Positions 8,907 to 19,139 are shown, numbered from the stretch's first letter. The stretch: 64,000 bases of DNA from Adiantum capillus-veneris (GCA_014529385.2 CM043959.1:56586753-56650752), one strand, 5' to 3'. The notes: generated by a model from the sequence alone, not told the origin. Numbers and translations: made by a program.

Positions 8907-9461
8907 GTGTATGTTTGTTTTTTCTTTGTCCAAGTTGTTACAAGAAACAAAAAAACGATCATTTGTTCTAACTGGGAATGTGTGTGCAGTGAAAGTTCAA
9001 TCCTTAGAGATCTAGCTCTATTACCAATTGAGTTGCAGGAGCAAGTAGTAAGGCGTCTCCCTCATAACAAGAGGGTGGTGAAGTTAAGACGGAAGGTCCT
9101 ACGCGTGGATTCCATTTTCCTCTTGTTGTTGGGCACTAAGGAAGACCGCGCATTCATCCAACTAGTGTGTGCCCTAAGATTGGTAAATAGAGTGAAATTT
9201 GGCGTTTGGCGAGTGCATTTCACCATTGAGGAAGACTCTTCAGGAAACTTGCGGCCAGAGTTCATGCTTCATAGACTCACATTTGGTGAATTTTTCCCTC
9301 ATTTGCGTCTTATTAATAGTCTTCCTTTCGCTTTCAACAAAGGAGATAGGGAGCTATTCAGAGCTTGTCTTAATAAAGAGAGCATAGAGAAGATTGCAAA
9401 TTTGTATAAATTCTCATCCTTCTCTACTTTCTATGACACTTTGTTCATAGAGACATTGTAA
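8907..9461 (+). CDS. Pre-gag ORF A (184 aa), F-box-like N-terminus, function unknown
   Basis: ORF A has no certain family. Residues about 40-70 read LLPIELQEQVVRRLPHNKRV then VKLRRKVLR, which follows the F-box spacing L-P-x-E-L, V/I, R-L-P, V-x-L. The rest ends with FGEFFPHLRLINSLPFAFNK then GDRELFRACLNKE. The following ORF B has the same layout, including EFQPFLELINSLPFCFDQ, so the two are tandem paralogues. Other Tat/Ogre elements are known to carry a pre-gag ORF of unknown role. The first ~25 residues are outside the shared region, so the true start may be internal. F-box identity is an inference from spacing only. Confidence 0.65.
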   Translation: MYVCFFFVQVVTRNKKTIICSNWECVCSESSILRDLALLPIELQEQVVRRLPHNKRVVKLRRKVLRVDSIFLLLLGTKEDRAFIQLVCALRLVNRVKFGVWRVHFTIEEDSSGNLRPEFMLHRLTFGEFFPHLRLINSLPFAFNKGDRELFRACLNKESIEKIANLYKFSSFSTFYDTLFIETL

Positions 9462-9507
9462 ATCTCTTTATGCTTTTGAATGATTTAACCATAATCCTAA
9501 GGAGTTT

Positions 9508-9966
9508 TTGTCCAGGAATTTTGTAGCACAAGTGGAGTCTTTAAATCTTGCAAACTTGATTGGACTTGATGAGGATGTTCTTTATGAAATTGTGAGAAGG
9601 TTGCCTCACTCCGACTGTGTGGAACTCGAAGGAAAGGAGCTCCTAGTCAATTGCTACTTTCTCACGGCCTTCGACGAGCATGAAGATCTAGTTTTTATAC
9701 AAACCGCTTGTGCGTTGGGAATTGTAGAACAAGTGCAATTTATCACTTGGGACGTGGTTTCTCTTTTGGATCCAGAAAATGAAGTTCTAGAGATTTCTGT
9801 TTATCGCCTTAGCTTTGAAGAATTTCAACCCTTCTTAGAACTCATCAATAGTCTACCTTTTTGTTTTGATCAAACAAATCGAGACCTCATTGAAGCTTGG
9901 ATAGCTGAAGAAGAAAACCTAGAGTGGTATTTTCTTACTTCTTCATTTGCAGGCGAGTGGTTCTAA
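9508..9966 (+). CDS. Pre-gag ORF B (152 aa), paralogue of ORF A, intact
   Basis: ORF B begins MSRNFVAQVESLNLANLIGL and then EDVLYEIVRRLPHSDCVEL, the counterpart of the F-box-like segment in ORF A. Acidic residues are frequent (EHEDLVF, DPENEVLEI). It ends TSSFAGEWF. The same ORF in copy 1 is broken by a one-base deletion, so this copy shows the ancestral frame. It starts 47 bases after ORF A stops and ends 50 bases before gag, the tight spacing of a polycistronic leader. The start could also be a different upstream codon; the frame is open from the listed ATG-equivalent. Confidence 0.7.
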   Translation: MSRNFVAQVESLNLANLIGLDEDVLYEIVRRLPHSDCVELEGKELLVNCYFLTAFDEHEDLVFIQTACALGIVEQVQFITWDVVSLLDPENEVLEISVYRLSFEEFQPFLELINSLPFCFDQTNRDLIEAWIAEEENLEWYFLTSSFAGEWF

Positions 9967-10015
9967 ATCTCTATTGTATCCCTTATTGTAACTCGTGTTG
10001 TAATCTTTCATAATA

Positions 10016-10614
10016 ATGGAGAGCCAACGCCAAATGTCTGGATATCATCTTTTCTTTGGAGAGCCTGGAGAGGATGCAGAATTATTTTTAGCAAATTTCA
10101 AGATGTCTTGCCGTATCAAGAGGATAGTAACCGATCAAGAACGTGTAGAAATGTTTGAGGTGGTCCTTAGGAAAGATGCTAGTACTTGGTTTGACTCTTT
10201 GCCTGAGGAAGTTAAGGGAAATTACACAGAAGTTTTGAATCACTCAAAAACTATGGCAAGACATTGTTTCTCATAAGCAAAAAGACTTAGATGACTACTA
10301 CTTGTACAAGCAAGAGTTTCTACGTCTTTGGGCTCTATGGATACGAAATGTTGCTAACCCTGCTGATGGTGCAAAATTTTTAAAGAAGGAGAGGTTCATA
10401 GCCGGACTCTTTCCTGACCTTAAGGTAAAAGTTGAGGCGGGTGCACCTGCTACTTTTGATGCAGCGGAAACTAGGGCTGCTGAGAAGTATAGGAAACTCA
10501 AGTGCGTCAGGGAGAGGTTCCAATAGAAGGTCTTAGACCCAAAGGTAAGTCACAAGCATCAACATCTAGGGAGCTTCCTGAGGTAACGGCTGAAGTGATT
10601 GAGAAGTTAAATGA
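10016..10614 (+). pseudogene. gag: gag, copy 2, truncated
   Basis: The first frame (10016-10276) encodes the same 86 residues as copy 1 with one change (GYHLFF for GYPLFF). After the shared frameshift the second frame (10302-10526) is fully open here, reading LYKQEFLRLWALWIRNVANP and ATFDAAETRAAEKYRKLKC, and shows the gag core undamaged by the deletion seen in copy 1. The sequence stops at 10614, before the zinc knuckle, at the junction with unrelated DNA. Confidence 0.85.
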
Positions 10615-11961
10615 TTGACATCACACTAGAGTTTCCAACTAGAGCATCTTGTCCATCACACATGTACCCTTTAACAAATGATTTAAAGTCAGGAATTTGT
10701 GTCATCAAAAACAGTGCCGAAGCCAAACTTTCACATTTTTGGAAATATTCCATTAAATGTGGAAAAGTGAATGTCAGTCTTGTTTGCAATTTCTCTAAGA
10801 ACCTACTAAACATTGCTTCTATGTACTCATGTGTATGACTGACCATTGATAATCCCAAATGCACGGTTTTGAAAACATATTTTTCTACTAGCAAGGACAA
10901 GTATGCAAATAAATATCAATTCTTATTCTCTCCTGCACAATTATCTAGATGTAGCAAAATATTATCATGCATTTCAAAAATACTGGGAGTGGACATGGTA
11001 TCCACAACACATTGAGAGGAGGCTGATTACAAGCTAGCAAGCTCTTCATTACATCCTTCAATAGCCAACGGTGATGGTATTGCTGATGCATTTCTCTCAC
11101 GCTCTTTCATCATTCTAATTTGGTGGTTTAGAGATGTCCTTGAGTTCAGTGCATTGAACAATGTTACATTGATGTGTGGCATACCATCATGGCATAAATC
11201 TCCTAGTCCATGGTTTGCTATTCTTTCCAAATTCTATAAGCATAATGCAAGGGAATCAATTGTAGCATTGGGATTTGAAGTCCATAGACCATTAAGTGAG
11301 AAATGACCATATATTTCATGACCATTCCATGTGTTATTAGACCTATTGATGATACTTGCAACTGATATGCATTCGCATAGTCTTTTCAGTTCACTCACAT
11401 TCCAGGATTGCTGCCTTTTTTTGGTCCATTTTATCATGTATAATGCATAAACATTTATTCTTTTGCAATTGCGAGAACTTACGCTAGGTGTAGTACACAT
11501 TTCTACAACTTTTTTGTTGCATCATATTAATTCTACGTTCATCCTTCAAACATGAAATCAACTCATCATCCTTTGTTGACTCTAGTTGAGACTTTATCTG
11601 ACTACACACAACACATTTGGAGAACTCACTTGTTTTTGACAAGGTCACATTACCAAACTCTGTATTCCAAATCCTATTGAATATAATGCTAGACATTGGC
11701 TTTAGACTCATACTCTCGAGTGTTTTATTTACATCATGGAAAATGTCTATTTGCTTGTACGTGTTTGGTATTGCAAGCAAGGTTTCCCTTGTACCATCTT
11801 CCATAGTTCTACTCTTATGTGGCATTCTCTCTGAGTTTTTGTCTACAAAAGAGCGCATCAATGCCCTTCCCTTTTTTGTATGGTGTCTTCATTTTATTAT
11901 GACATCATCATTACCATGCACTGAGCGTCGAGCCCCATTTTCACTGTAATGATAAAACGAA
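10615..11961 (-). pseudogene. DUF7869-type pseudogene (transposon-like protein)
   Basis: Read on the minus strand, several broken frames give a recognisable protein. Near 10960-10890 it reads LHLDNCAGENKN*YLFAY, matching the DUF7869 signature LDNxxGENKNRY with a stop in place of Arg. It continues with a block containing SHTHEYIEAMFSRFLEKL, matching the family's GHTHEDIDxxFS. Upstream (11861-11484) lies EFSKCVVCSQIKSQLEST, the Cys-containing segment common ahead of that domain. At least four frame changes or stops are needed. The family is repetitive in plants and oomycetes; its biochemical role is not known to me. The 3' end is cut at the junction with Tat copy 2. Confidence 0.75.
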
Positions 11962-12213
11962 GTTTTTGGAATGCCATGAATTTTCAAGCTTTACTACAAA
12001 TCTCATTGCCATTAAAAGAAAATACATAGTAAGTCTTTGTAGTTGTTTTTTTCTCATGCCGAACCATCAACATTGTATCATACACATAGTTTGTTCTATT
12101 TTGCAAACTTTGTTCCCAAAAATCATTGCGCATAGCTATGACCTTATCTCTATTGGCATATTGACAACACCTTCTAGAAAAACAACCTATGTTTGAAACA
12201 AGCTAGACAGATG
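11962..12213. other. Flank between DUF7869 pseudogene and LTR element
   Basis: No coding feature recognised. It is probably the upstream part of the same degenerate unit, since it forms the left flank of the non-autonomous LTR element whose right flank (18250 on) also carries minus-strand coding remnants. Confidence 0.4.
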
Positions 12214-12218
12214 ATAGG
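12214..12218. repeat. Target-site duplication, left copy (ATAGG)
   Basis: ATAGG directly precedes the LTR start TGTTAG at 12219 and recurs directly after the 3' LTR at 18245-18249. A perfect 5-bp duplication shows one integration event and preserved ends. Confidence 0.9.
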
Positions 12219-13155
12219 TGTTAGCAGCGGCTAATATAGGCTACATCAAATATGCATCAAGTGGGAGATATGTTATGGATGTCACAATATTTCCCACTCA
12301 CTTTGTATAAGTCTTGGGCTCACTTGGAGTTCCAAAGTTGTATATGGTAGTTTGAGGGCTCAAGCTTAAACCCATAGTAGAAGGGATTGTGATGAAAGTC
12401 CTTAAAAGGAAGCCTTTAGGAAAGGAGGCTTCATTCTTGAGGATCCACTTTTGAGAGCTCTCTCTCTCTTGAGTGTTCACTATATGGCCTAGCCTTGAGC
12501 TTAATGTCTATGCTTAAGAGGCTAGTGATAACCATTGTAATTAGAGTGAGCTCTTCTTGATTAATCTAATCCTTATTTTCTCATTAGTCTACTTCTTCTA
12601 TACATTTCATCTTGTCATGAAGTAATACTACACTTTCATTATTCTAGATTTGAGAGATTTATGTATTTCTTGCTAGTAACCACTCCTATCCTCTACAAGC
12701 ATTCAATTTGTGATATTTAGCATCACTAATTAGGTTGATTAAGTTGGGTCTTAATCTTGTAATTAGTGTGTGTGCCCTATTGTTTGCTTGTGTGTAGATA
12801 GGTTTTATGAAGCTCTAGCATCATTCACCCCGTGTGTGTAGCTATTGATGAAGTGCCGTAATTGACATGTGGTAATTAGTGTGTGCTTATCATTAGTGTG
12901 CTTGGGATTTCTAGTCTATGGCAAGTCGGACTTCGGTGGGCTTGATGTGTGTAGGAGTTGCTTGATTAGTGATTAGAGTAGGTTTAGAGTTAGTCTTGCC
13001 ATGGCTAATCTCTACTTGCATTAGAGAGGTGATCTCTTGAATCCTCTATTCCATTCATCCGATGCTCATGCTTCCATGCCCTAGCCGGGTTTTTCGATGC
13101 ACGGATTTGATAATTTTGTGTGAATTGCGATTAGGTCATGCTACGCCTCTCTACA
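12219..13155 (+). repeat. 5' LTR of the non-autonomous element
   Basis: 937 bp, starting TGTTAGCAGCGG and ending CTCTCTACA. It aligns along its length with 17302-18244. Differences are mostly C/T and G/A, as expected from decay of methylated cytosines. Confidence 0.93.
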
Positions 13156-13178
13156 TTTAGCGCCGTTGCCGGGGATCG
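13156..13178 (+). other. Primer binding site (tRNA-Asp)
   Basis: TAGCGCCGTTGCCGGGGA begins within three bases of the LTR end. It is complementary to the 3' end of plant tRNA-Asp including CCA, with one mismatch (TAG for TGG). This primer is typical of Athila-type Ty3 elements. Confidence 0.88.
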
Positions 13179-14444
13179 ATAACCTAAGCTAGTGAGTTTA
13201 GGATGTGTAGAATAGAGTAATTTCACTACTAATTTTTCAGTTTTTGAGTGTGTGTAACTCAATTTTTGGTGTGATTTGATGATGTTGTGCAAGTAATTGA
13301 TGCTAATGTTGAGTTATGAATACCCCAATTTCACTAATTTCATACTTACCCTTGCTAATTTCGATTCGTTTCCATGCTAATTTTACTCATTTTGACTCAC
13401 CTTGCTAACCTAACCACTAACATTTGAAGTGTAAAGTATGTTAAATCCCCTTTTAGAGGTGGAATCATCACTCTAATCCAGTTAATTGTACCACTTTATG
13501 CCTAATTTGATGATTTGAGTGTTTGAATTTTGGCCTAAAATGGTCAATTTCGGAGCCGATTTGATGGTGCACACACTTGTGTGTGCAATGATGCGTCTTC
13601 GCGTGGAGCAAAGGAATAGCTTGGAATGTAATTACGATGTAAGTGCACTCACTTGTTATGTCAATTCTTGATTGATTAATGAGGTTCAATGTTGCTAATT
13701 ATTTGCTAAAATTAGGTGTGTAACACAAATTGCCTACACTTTGCACCTAATTTGATACACTTTGAATGAAATTGATAATCAACTTTTGACTAATGAACTT
13801 TGTGTGAGTCAAGATAATGCTTAATTCTCATCAAGAATTCATGTGTGTGCATAAAAATCATTGTGTGTGTAATGCACCAAAGAAGGAAAAAATTGTCATC
13901 TTGAAGCACACACCTAAAAATACACCCATAAAAGTGTGCACACAATTTTTTGATGACGACATACCCACTTGCAGACCTTGTACCCGTTATCAGCGGCCCT
14001 TATTGCTCATTCACACACACAAACACACAATCACACTCGTGATTACTGGCCCCACCCCGCCGTTGTTGCATTCGCTGGCCACTATGTGAAAACCCCACAA
14101 AAAGACACACTCTGCTATGTCGCTTTTGGTGCTTGTCAACTTGACTCGGTGCTGATCATAGGATCCCACCTACTCACCAAGATCACCACTTGCCTCAGGT
14201 GCCCAATTTTTATGCAACTGCCGTTAATGCAAGTCCACACCCACTTTTGGCAGGTTTCATTTTTTGCTGCCGTTTTGTTTGCTTTTGCCTTTGTTTTTAG
14301 CTTGCAAACAAAGCAGATATACTCCTATCACGTGGAGTTTGGGCCACAAAATCAGTACTCATGGAAGTTAGCGGTGGCTTAACCTCTTTGTAATAGCCTT
14401 TAGTAGACCCACCATCAAACACACACACCAAATTGCTGTGACCC
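13179..14444. other. Interior of non-autonomous element, no genes seen
   Basis: No retroelement domain, RNA gene or other recognisable feature. Open frames such as that at 13817-14089 show no similarity to any family known to me and no codon-like character. Confidence 0.6.
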
Positions 14445-14494
14445 CAGTAACCAGTAACCAGTAACCAGTGACGAGTACTGGTAACCAGTAACCA
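14439..14494 (+). repeat. GTAACCA short tandem repeat
   Basis: About six imperfect copies of the 7-base unit GTAACCA, partly interrupted, just before the 97-bp repeat array. Confidence 0.8.
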
Positions 14495-14499
14495 ATAAA

Positions 14500-14985
14500 G
14501 ATCAGAACCAAGCGATAAGAGACCTTGGGCATCCACTCAACCCCCTATTCGCCTAGTCTTGACCCCATTGCAAAACTGGCATTTGTATTAGAAAAAGGTC
14601 ATAACCAAGCGAAGGGAGGCCTTGGGCAGTCTCTCAACCCCCTATTTGCCTAGTCTTGACCCCATTGCAAAACTGGCGTTCATATCAAAAAAAGGTCATA
14701 ACCAAGAGAAGGGAGGCCTTGGACAGTCTCTAAACCCCCAATTTGCCTAGTCTTGACCCCATTGCAAAACTGGTGCTCATTAAAAGAAAAAGGTCATAAC
14801 CAAGCAATGGGAGACCTTGGGTTGCCACTCAACCCCCTATTCACCTGGTCTTGACCTTGCTGCAAATGGCGTTCACCAAAGGCATATCCAATAAAGTCGG
14901 AACCAAGCGATAAGAGACCTTGGGCAGAGCCACTCAACCCCCTATTCACCTGGTCTTGACCTTGATGCAGATGGTATTCATACTC
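14500..14985 (+). repeat. Tandem repeat, ~97 bp x 5, in non-autonomous element
   Basis: Five units start at about 14500, 14597, 14694, 14792 and 14896. Each carries ACCAAGCGA, GACCTTGGG, CTCAACCCCCTATT and GTCTTGACC. The first three are closest; the last two differ together (CACCTGGTCTTGACCTTG). No coding potential is apparent. Confidence 0.92.
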
Positions 14986-17289
14986 ATTTCTTGGATATGT
15001 ATGTCATGTGTATGAAGATATTATGAGCACTCCTATGCATAGTTGAACTTCATTGCACAAAATGTTTAGACTTATGCATGATCTAGTGCTTTGCTTAATT
15101 GAAAGATTCTCTTTGCACTAACTGCAAAACTCTTGGTGATATGTTTGGGCATCTTTTGAGAGTTACATTGCACATGAAAAATGCTTGATCGAGACATTCT
15201 ATGTACTAAAATTTGGGCTTGACATTGATTGTGCATTTTAATGCTTTCTCTAAATGAAAACTCCTTGCACAGCACTAAAGTTGAGATTTTGTGAATGATC
15301 ATGGGAGAGCAGTAAAAATTTCGGGCTTGTGATTGATTGTGAGTTCTATTAGTGCTTGTATTGATTGACAAATGCTTTAGCACTAACAATTGAGCTTCAT
15401 TTCGAAGGGATGTGGCAGGTGTGTGATTTCATTGATCCGAGAAGGGGTCATCACTGCAAAATATTGCAAAGTTTGGCTACTTAGAGCCATTCAATTCTTT
15501 GGATTAAAAGCTCATTCGAGCTAGTGTAGACAATTTTTTTTGAGAGCTTTCAAGTACAAATTTGGCTATTGAGAGCCATTCATTTTCATTTCACTAAGTT
15601 GCAGTCATCTCCAGCTCATAGATTGTTCTAAAAAATGTAAAATTTCATATGAGCTAGTTGTTAGCCAACTTATTTGGAGCTTTTAATTGTAAAATTTGGC
15701 TATCGAGAGACACTTGATTTCATTCAAAAGTTGCATTATTTTCAGCTCTTGGCTTGTTTTAAATTCCATATTTCAAGTGAGCTAGAAATTAATCAAACTT
15801 TTGAATCATGCATGAGAGATGGTAAAAATTGCAAAATGTGCTTATATAGAAGCATTTTTCTCGCTCATTTGGATATGGATGCATAAATTTTCTATCAAAG
15901 AGCATAAATGTGCATAACCAAAGGCACTTTTTTCCCTTGGGTTGTTTCCGTTTGGCATATTTGGGTATGCAAGACCCTAGCTTTAGGGTTTTATTAATGT
16001 TTTTTGTGTGCTTTTGGCTTTCAATAATTGGCTTTTGGAGCTTGTGTTTACACTTAGCTTCAAAAATCTTCTTTTGCAAATAAAAAGGATCAAGGGGCTT
16101 CTCTATACAAAAGGGATTCTTGCTCAAGGATAATCAAAAGAGCATGAATAGGTGTAATCCTTCCATGATTTGGCTCTTTTTTCATCTCTCCATTCTCTTT
16201 ACTTTCCTTAAGTGAAATTTTGCTTCTAAGCTATGGTTTTTTCATGTTCAAAAGCTAGGCATCCTAAAGTTTCAACACTTTGCTTTGTAAAAATTAACTT
16301 ATCAAAAAATTAGGTTTTATGTGTGCTAATCATAGGTAATTGGCCTTGACCGTAGGTTAATGTAGGTTCATTTCTCATTAGTTCTAGACTCTTAGTGATA
16401 GTCTTAATACTCCATTCATTTTTTAACATGACGTAGGACTATGATTAGGCTTTAGTCCTTTAGTCCAATTGCCATTAGCATTTCATGTTGGAAGAAACAA
16501 AAAAGTGCTAAAAAATGAATCAATGAAGCAAAAAGTGTCAAGAAAAAGTAGCAAAAATGCTACTAGAAAAGAAAATTTCTATGTTATGTTGTGTCTATGT
16601 GAGGCCTAGCGCCTTATCGGCACTTAGCAGGTGAGGGGAATCACCTTGGCTCGCTTGGTCAAGGCCCTAAACCGATGCCGTGGGCTGATAGGGGTTAGCC
16701 GTCGCCTTGGTGGGCTAGTAGGCTTTTGGAACACCTTCTTGAGGGTTCAAGGAGCCGAGAGTCGCACCTAGAATTTCCTTGGGGTGTTAGCCTTGTATTG
16801 TGTTTTACTTTTTTCAATGAATGCGAAAACAAAACTTCCATGAGCTTCAAAAAGCTTTGGCAATGTACAAATAGATTAGGAGCTTTTTTATAGCTTGTAC
16901 ACATGATAGACTTGAATGATTTATTAATATTGGTCACATAGTTTTTAGGCTAGTAAGTTTATGAACTTGCATTAGCCTAGGGTCATAATTGATTACTTGT
17001 GTTTCATGCATAAAATTAAAATTTTCAAGTGGTTTAATATTCATGATAGTTTGAGTGTTTTTTTTGCTAAATCTTGTCTAGTTTTTTACTATGATTCATC
17101 CATCTTTTAGAAGCAAAAAATTCACTTTGCATGATTGTTCATTGTGCTTCATGTTTTATTCATTCTTGGTGGCCTTTGATGCTCATTACTTGTTCTTATG
17201 TTTTGCAGCTCAACATTTCTTCCATGGACTTGCTTTTACCATCTCTCCATGTCTTGCTTCACCGGCACACGAGGACGTGTGCCAAATTA
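14986..17289. other. Interior of non-autonomous element, no genes seen
   Basis: AT-rich sequence with loosely repeated phrases (GAGAGCCATTCA, GAGCTTTCAAG, GAGCTAG around 15480-15790) that look like old short duplications. No domain recognised. Confidence 0.55.
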
Positions 17290-17301
17290 GGAAGGGGGGA
17301 A
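17290..17301 (+). other. Polypurine tract
   Basis: GGAAGGGGGGAA lies immediately before the 3' LTR start TGTTAG at 17302. Confidence 0.88.
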
Positions 17302-18244
17302 TGTTAGCGGCGGCGGCTAACACAGGCTACATCGAATATGCATCAAGCGGGAGATATGCTATGGATGTCACAATATTTCCCACTCACTTTGTATAAATCT
17401 TGGGCTCACTTGGAGTTCCAAAGTTGTATATGGTAGTTTGAGGGCTAAAGCTTAAACCCATAGTAGAAGCGATTGTGGTGAAAGCCCTTAAAAGGAAGCC
17501 TTTAGGCAAGGAGGCTTCATTCTTGAGTATCCACTTTTGAGAGCTCCCTCTCTCTTGAGTGTTCACTCTATGGTCTAGCCTTGAGCTTAATGTCTATGCT
17601 TAAGAGGCTAGTGTAGCCTTTGTAATTAGAGTAAGCTCTTCTTGATTAATCTAATCCTTATTTTCTCATTATTCTACTTCTTCTCTATATTTCATCTTGT
17701 CATAAGGTAGTATTACACTTTCGTTATTCTAGATTTGAGAGATGTATGTACTTCTTGCTAGTAACCACTCCTATCCTTCTACAAGCATTCGATTTGTGAT
17801 ATTTAGCATCACTAATTAGGTTGATTAAGTTGGGTCTTAATCTTGTAATTAGTGTGTGTGCCCTATTGTTTTCTTGTGTGTAGATAGATTTTATGAAGCT
17901 CTAGCACCATTCACCTCGTGTGTGTAGCTATTGATGAAGTGCCATAATTGACATGTGGTAATTAGTGTGTGCCTATCATTAGTGTGCTTGGGATTTCTAG
18001 TCTATGGCAAGTCGGACTTCAGTGGGCTTGATGTGTGTAGGAGTTGTTTGATTAGTGATTAGAGTAGGTTTAGAGTTAGTCTTGCCATGGCTAATCTCTA
18101 CTTGCATTGGAGAGCTAATCTCTTGAATCCTCTATTCCATTCATCCGATGCTCGTGCTTCCATGTCCTAGCCGGGTTTTTCGATCCACGGATTTGATAAT
18201 TTTGTGTGGGTTGCGATTAGGTTGTGCTACAATGCCTCCCTACA
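17302..18244 (+). repeat. 3' LTR of the non-autonomous element
   Basis: 943 bp, starting TGTTAGCGGCGG and ending CTCCCTACA, matching the 5' LTR along its length with scattered transitions and a few small indels. ATAGG follows directly. Confidence 0.93.
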
Positions 18245-18249
18245 ATAGG
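18245..18249. repeat. Target-site duplication, right copy (ATAGG)
   Basis: Identical to 12214-12218. Confidence 0.9.
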
Positions 18250-18310
18250 GATTGGATTTCTTAGAAGGTTTCACATACATTTTTGACTTCCTATTTAAAA
18301 AGCAATATTT

Positions 18311-18985
18311 TTATTTTAAAAAAAAATTAGGCTCTACCAAATGAGCTGATTTAATGCATGTATCTTGTAATGCGTCTATAGCATGTAAATCCTCATATTG
18401 TAACAACAATTTTCCATCCATAGTTGTCACTCTCTTGATAGGCCAACAAACCAAATTGATGCTATATACATCAAATTCTGCAAAAATAGTAGCCTCACTA
18501 GCATAAGATGTTTCAATACCAATACTAATGCTATCTTCACCTAGCTCACCAAATTTTCTGAAATCAAATGGAGACACACACATGACAACCCCTTTGGCTA
18601 CTACATGTGTTTTGCTTTCATCCCAAATTGGAACCCTCTTATCCTTCCAAACCTCTCTGTAGCTCATTCCATCAGCTTGTACCTCCAATGCTCCCCTTAC
18701 TTTGTGAGCCTAAGACATAGAAACCCCTTCGTATTGCATCTCATTCATATATAGTAGCAACCCAATACTCCATTTCACAATACTGTGAAAAGCACCTCCC
18801 ACTGTCAATGCATCCATTTTTTGGAATGGAATGAGTTCTTTCTTTTGAAAACACAAATAAATTGACACCGATACATTGCCTTCCCCAATAAGCATGCGTA
18901 AAGGGGTTTGTCTCACATAAACTCCGAAGGCAACCTTTTGTATGGCTACAAACATGCATAATCTATCACCTTCATTAAAACCCAT
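18311..18985 (-). pseudogene. Unrecognised minus-strand coding remnant (~225 codons, one stop)
   Basis: Two frames in the same phase (18985-18710 and 18688-18311) form one sequence separated by a single stop near 18708. It starts MGFNEGDRLCMFVAIQKVAF and ends with DALQDTCIKSAHLVEPNF. I do not recognise a family. It lies upstream, on the same strand, of the DUF7869 pseudogene once the LTR element between them is removed, so both could belong to one former gene; the splice or frame relationship is not visible. Composition is normal for coding sequence, without repeats. Confidence 0.45.
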
Positions 18986-19139
18986 ACCTATAAGAAGGTT
19001 TCAAAAACTATTTGTTAAGAAAACCATGAAAAAGTGCTCTTGAAATTTACATGGAAAGTGTGTCAGTACAATTTCTTTGTACTTGTACATTGAGCATCCT
19101 AGTTTGCTTTAGGTAGATGCAACAAAGGACACCCTTATT

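Larger units (their letters stand above)
8354..10614 (+). mobile_element. Tat/Ogre-type retrotransposon, 5' part of internal region, copy 2
   Basis: This follows directly from the shared LTR and carries the leader, four small ORFs and the start of gag. From 9557 on it is nearly identical to positions 1-1056. It ends abruptly at 10614, in gag before the zinc knuckle, where unrelated sequence begins (a minus-strand DUF7869 pseudogene). The remaining gag-pol and 3' LTR are absent, so copy 2 is a truncated fragment. Confidence 0.85.
12219..18244 (+). mobile_element. Complete non-autonomous LTR retrotransposon (LARD-like), 6.0 kb
   Basis: The element has two LTRs of about 940 bp, a primer site one base off perfect for tRNA-Asp, a polypurine tract before the 3' LTR, TG...CA ends and a 5-bp target duplication. 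The 4.1-kb interior has no gag or pol similarity in any frame that I can see; open frames there are short and unrelated. It therefore belongs to the large non-autonomous class (LARD-like) and must have used proteins of another element, most likely an Athila-type element because of the primer. Orientation follows from primer site and polypurine tract. It interrupts older minus-strand coding DNA. Confidence 0.92.

Noticed and set aside
13817-14382. Overlapping plus-strand frames of 90 and 137 codons in the non-autonomous element
   Set aside because: No similarity to retroelement domains, overlapping each other in different phases, no start or composition support.
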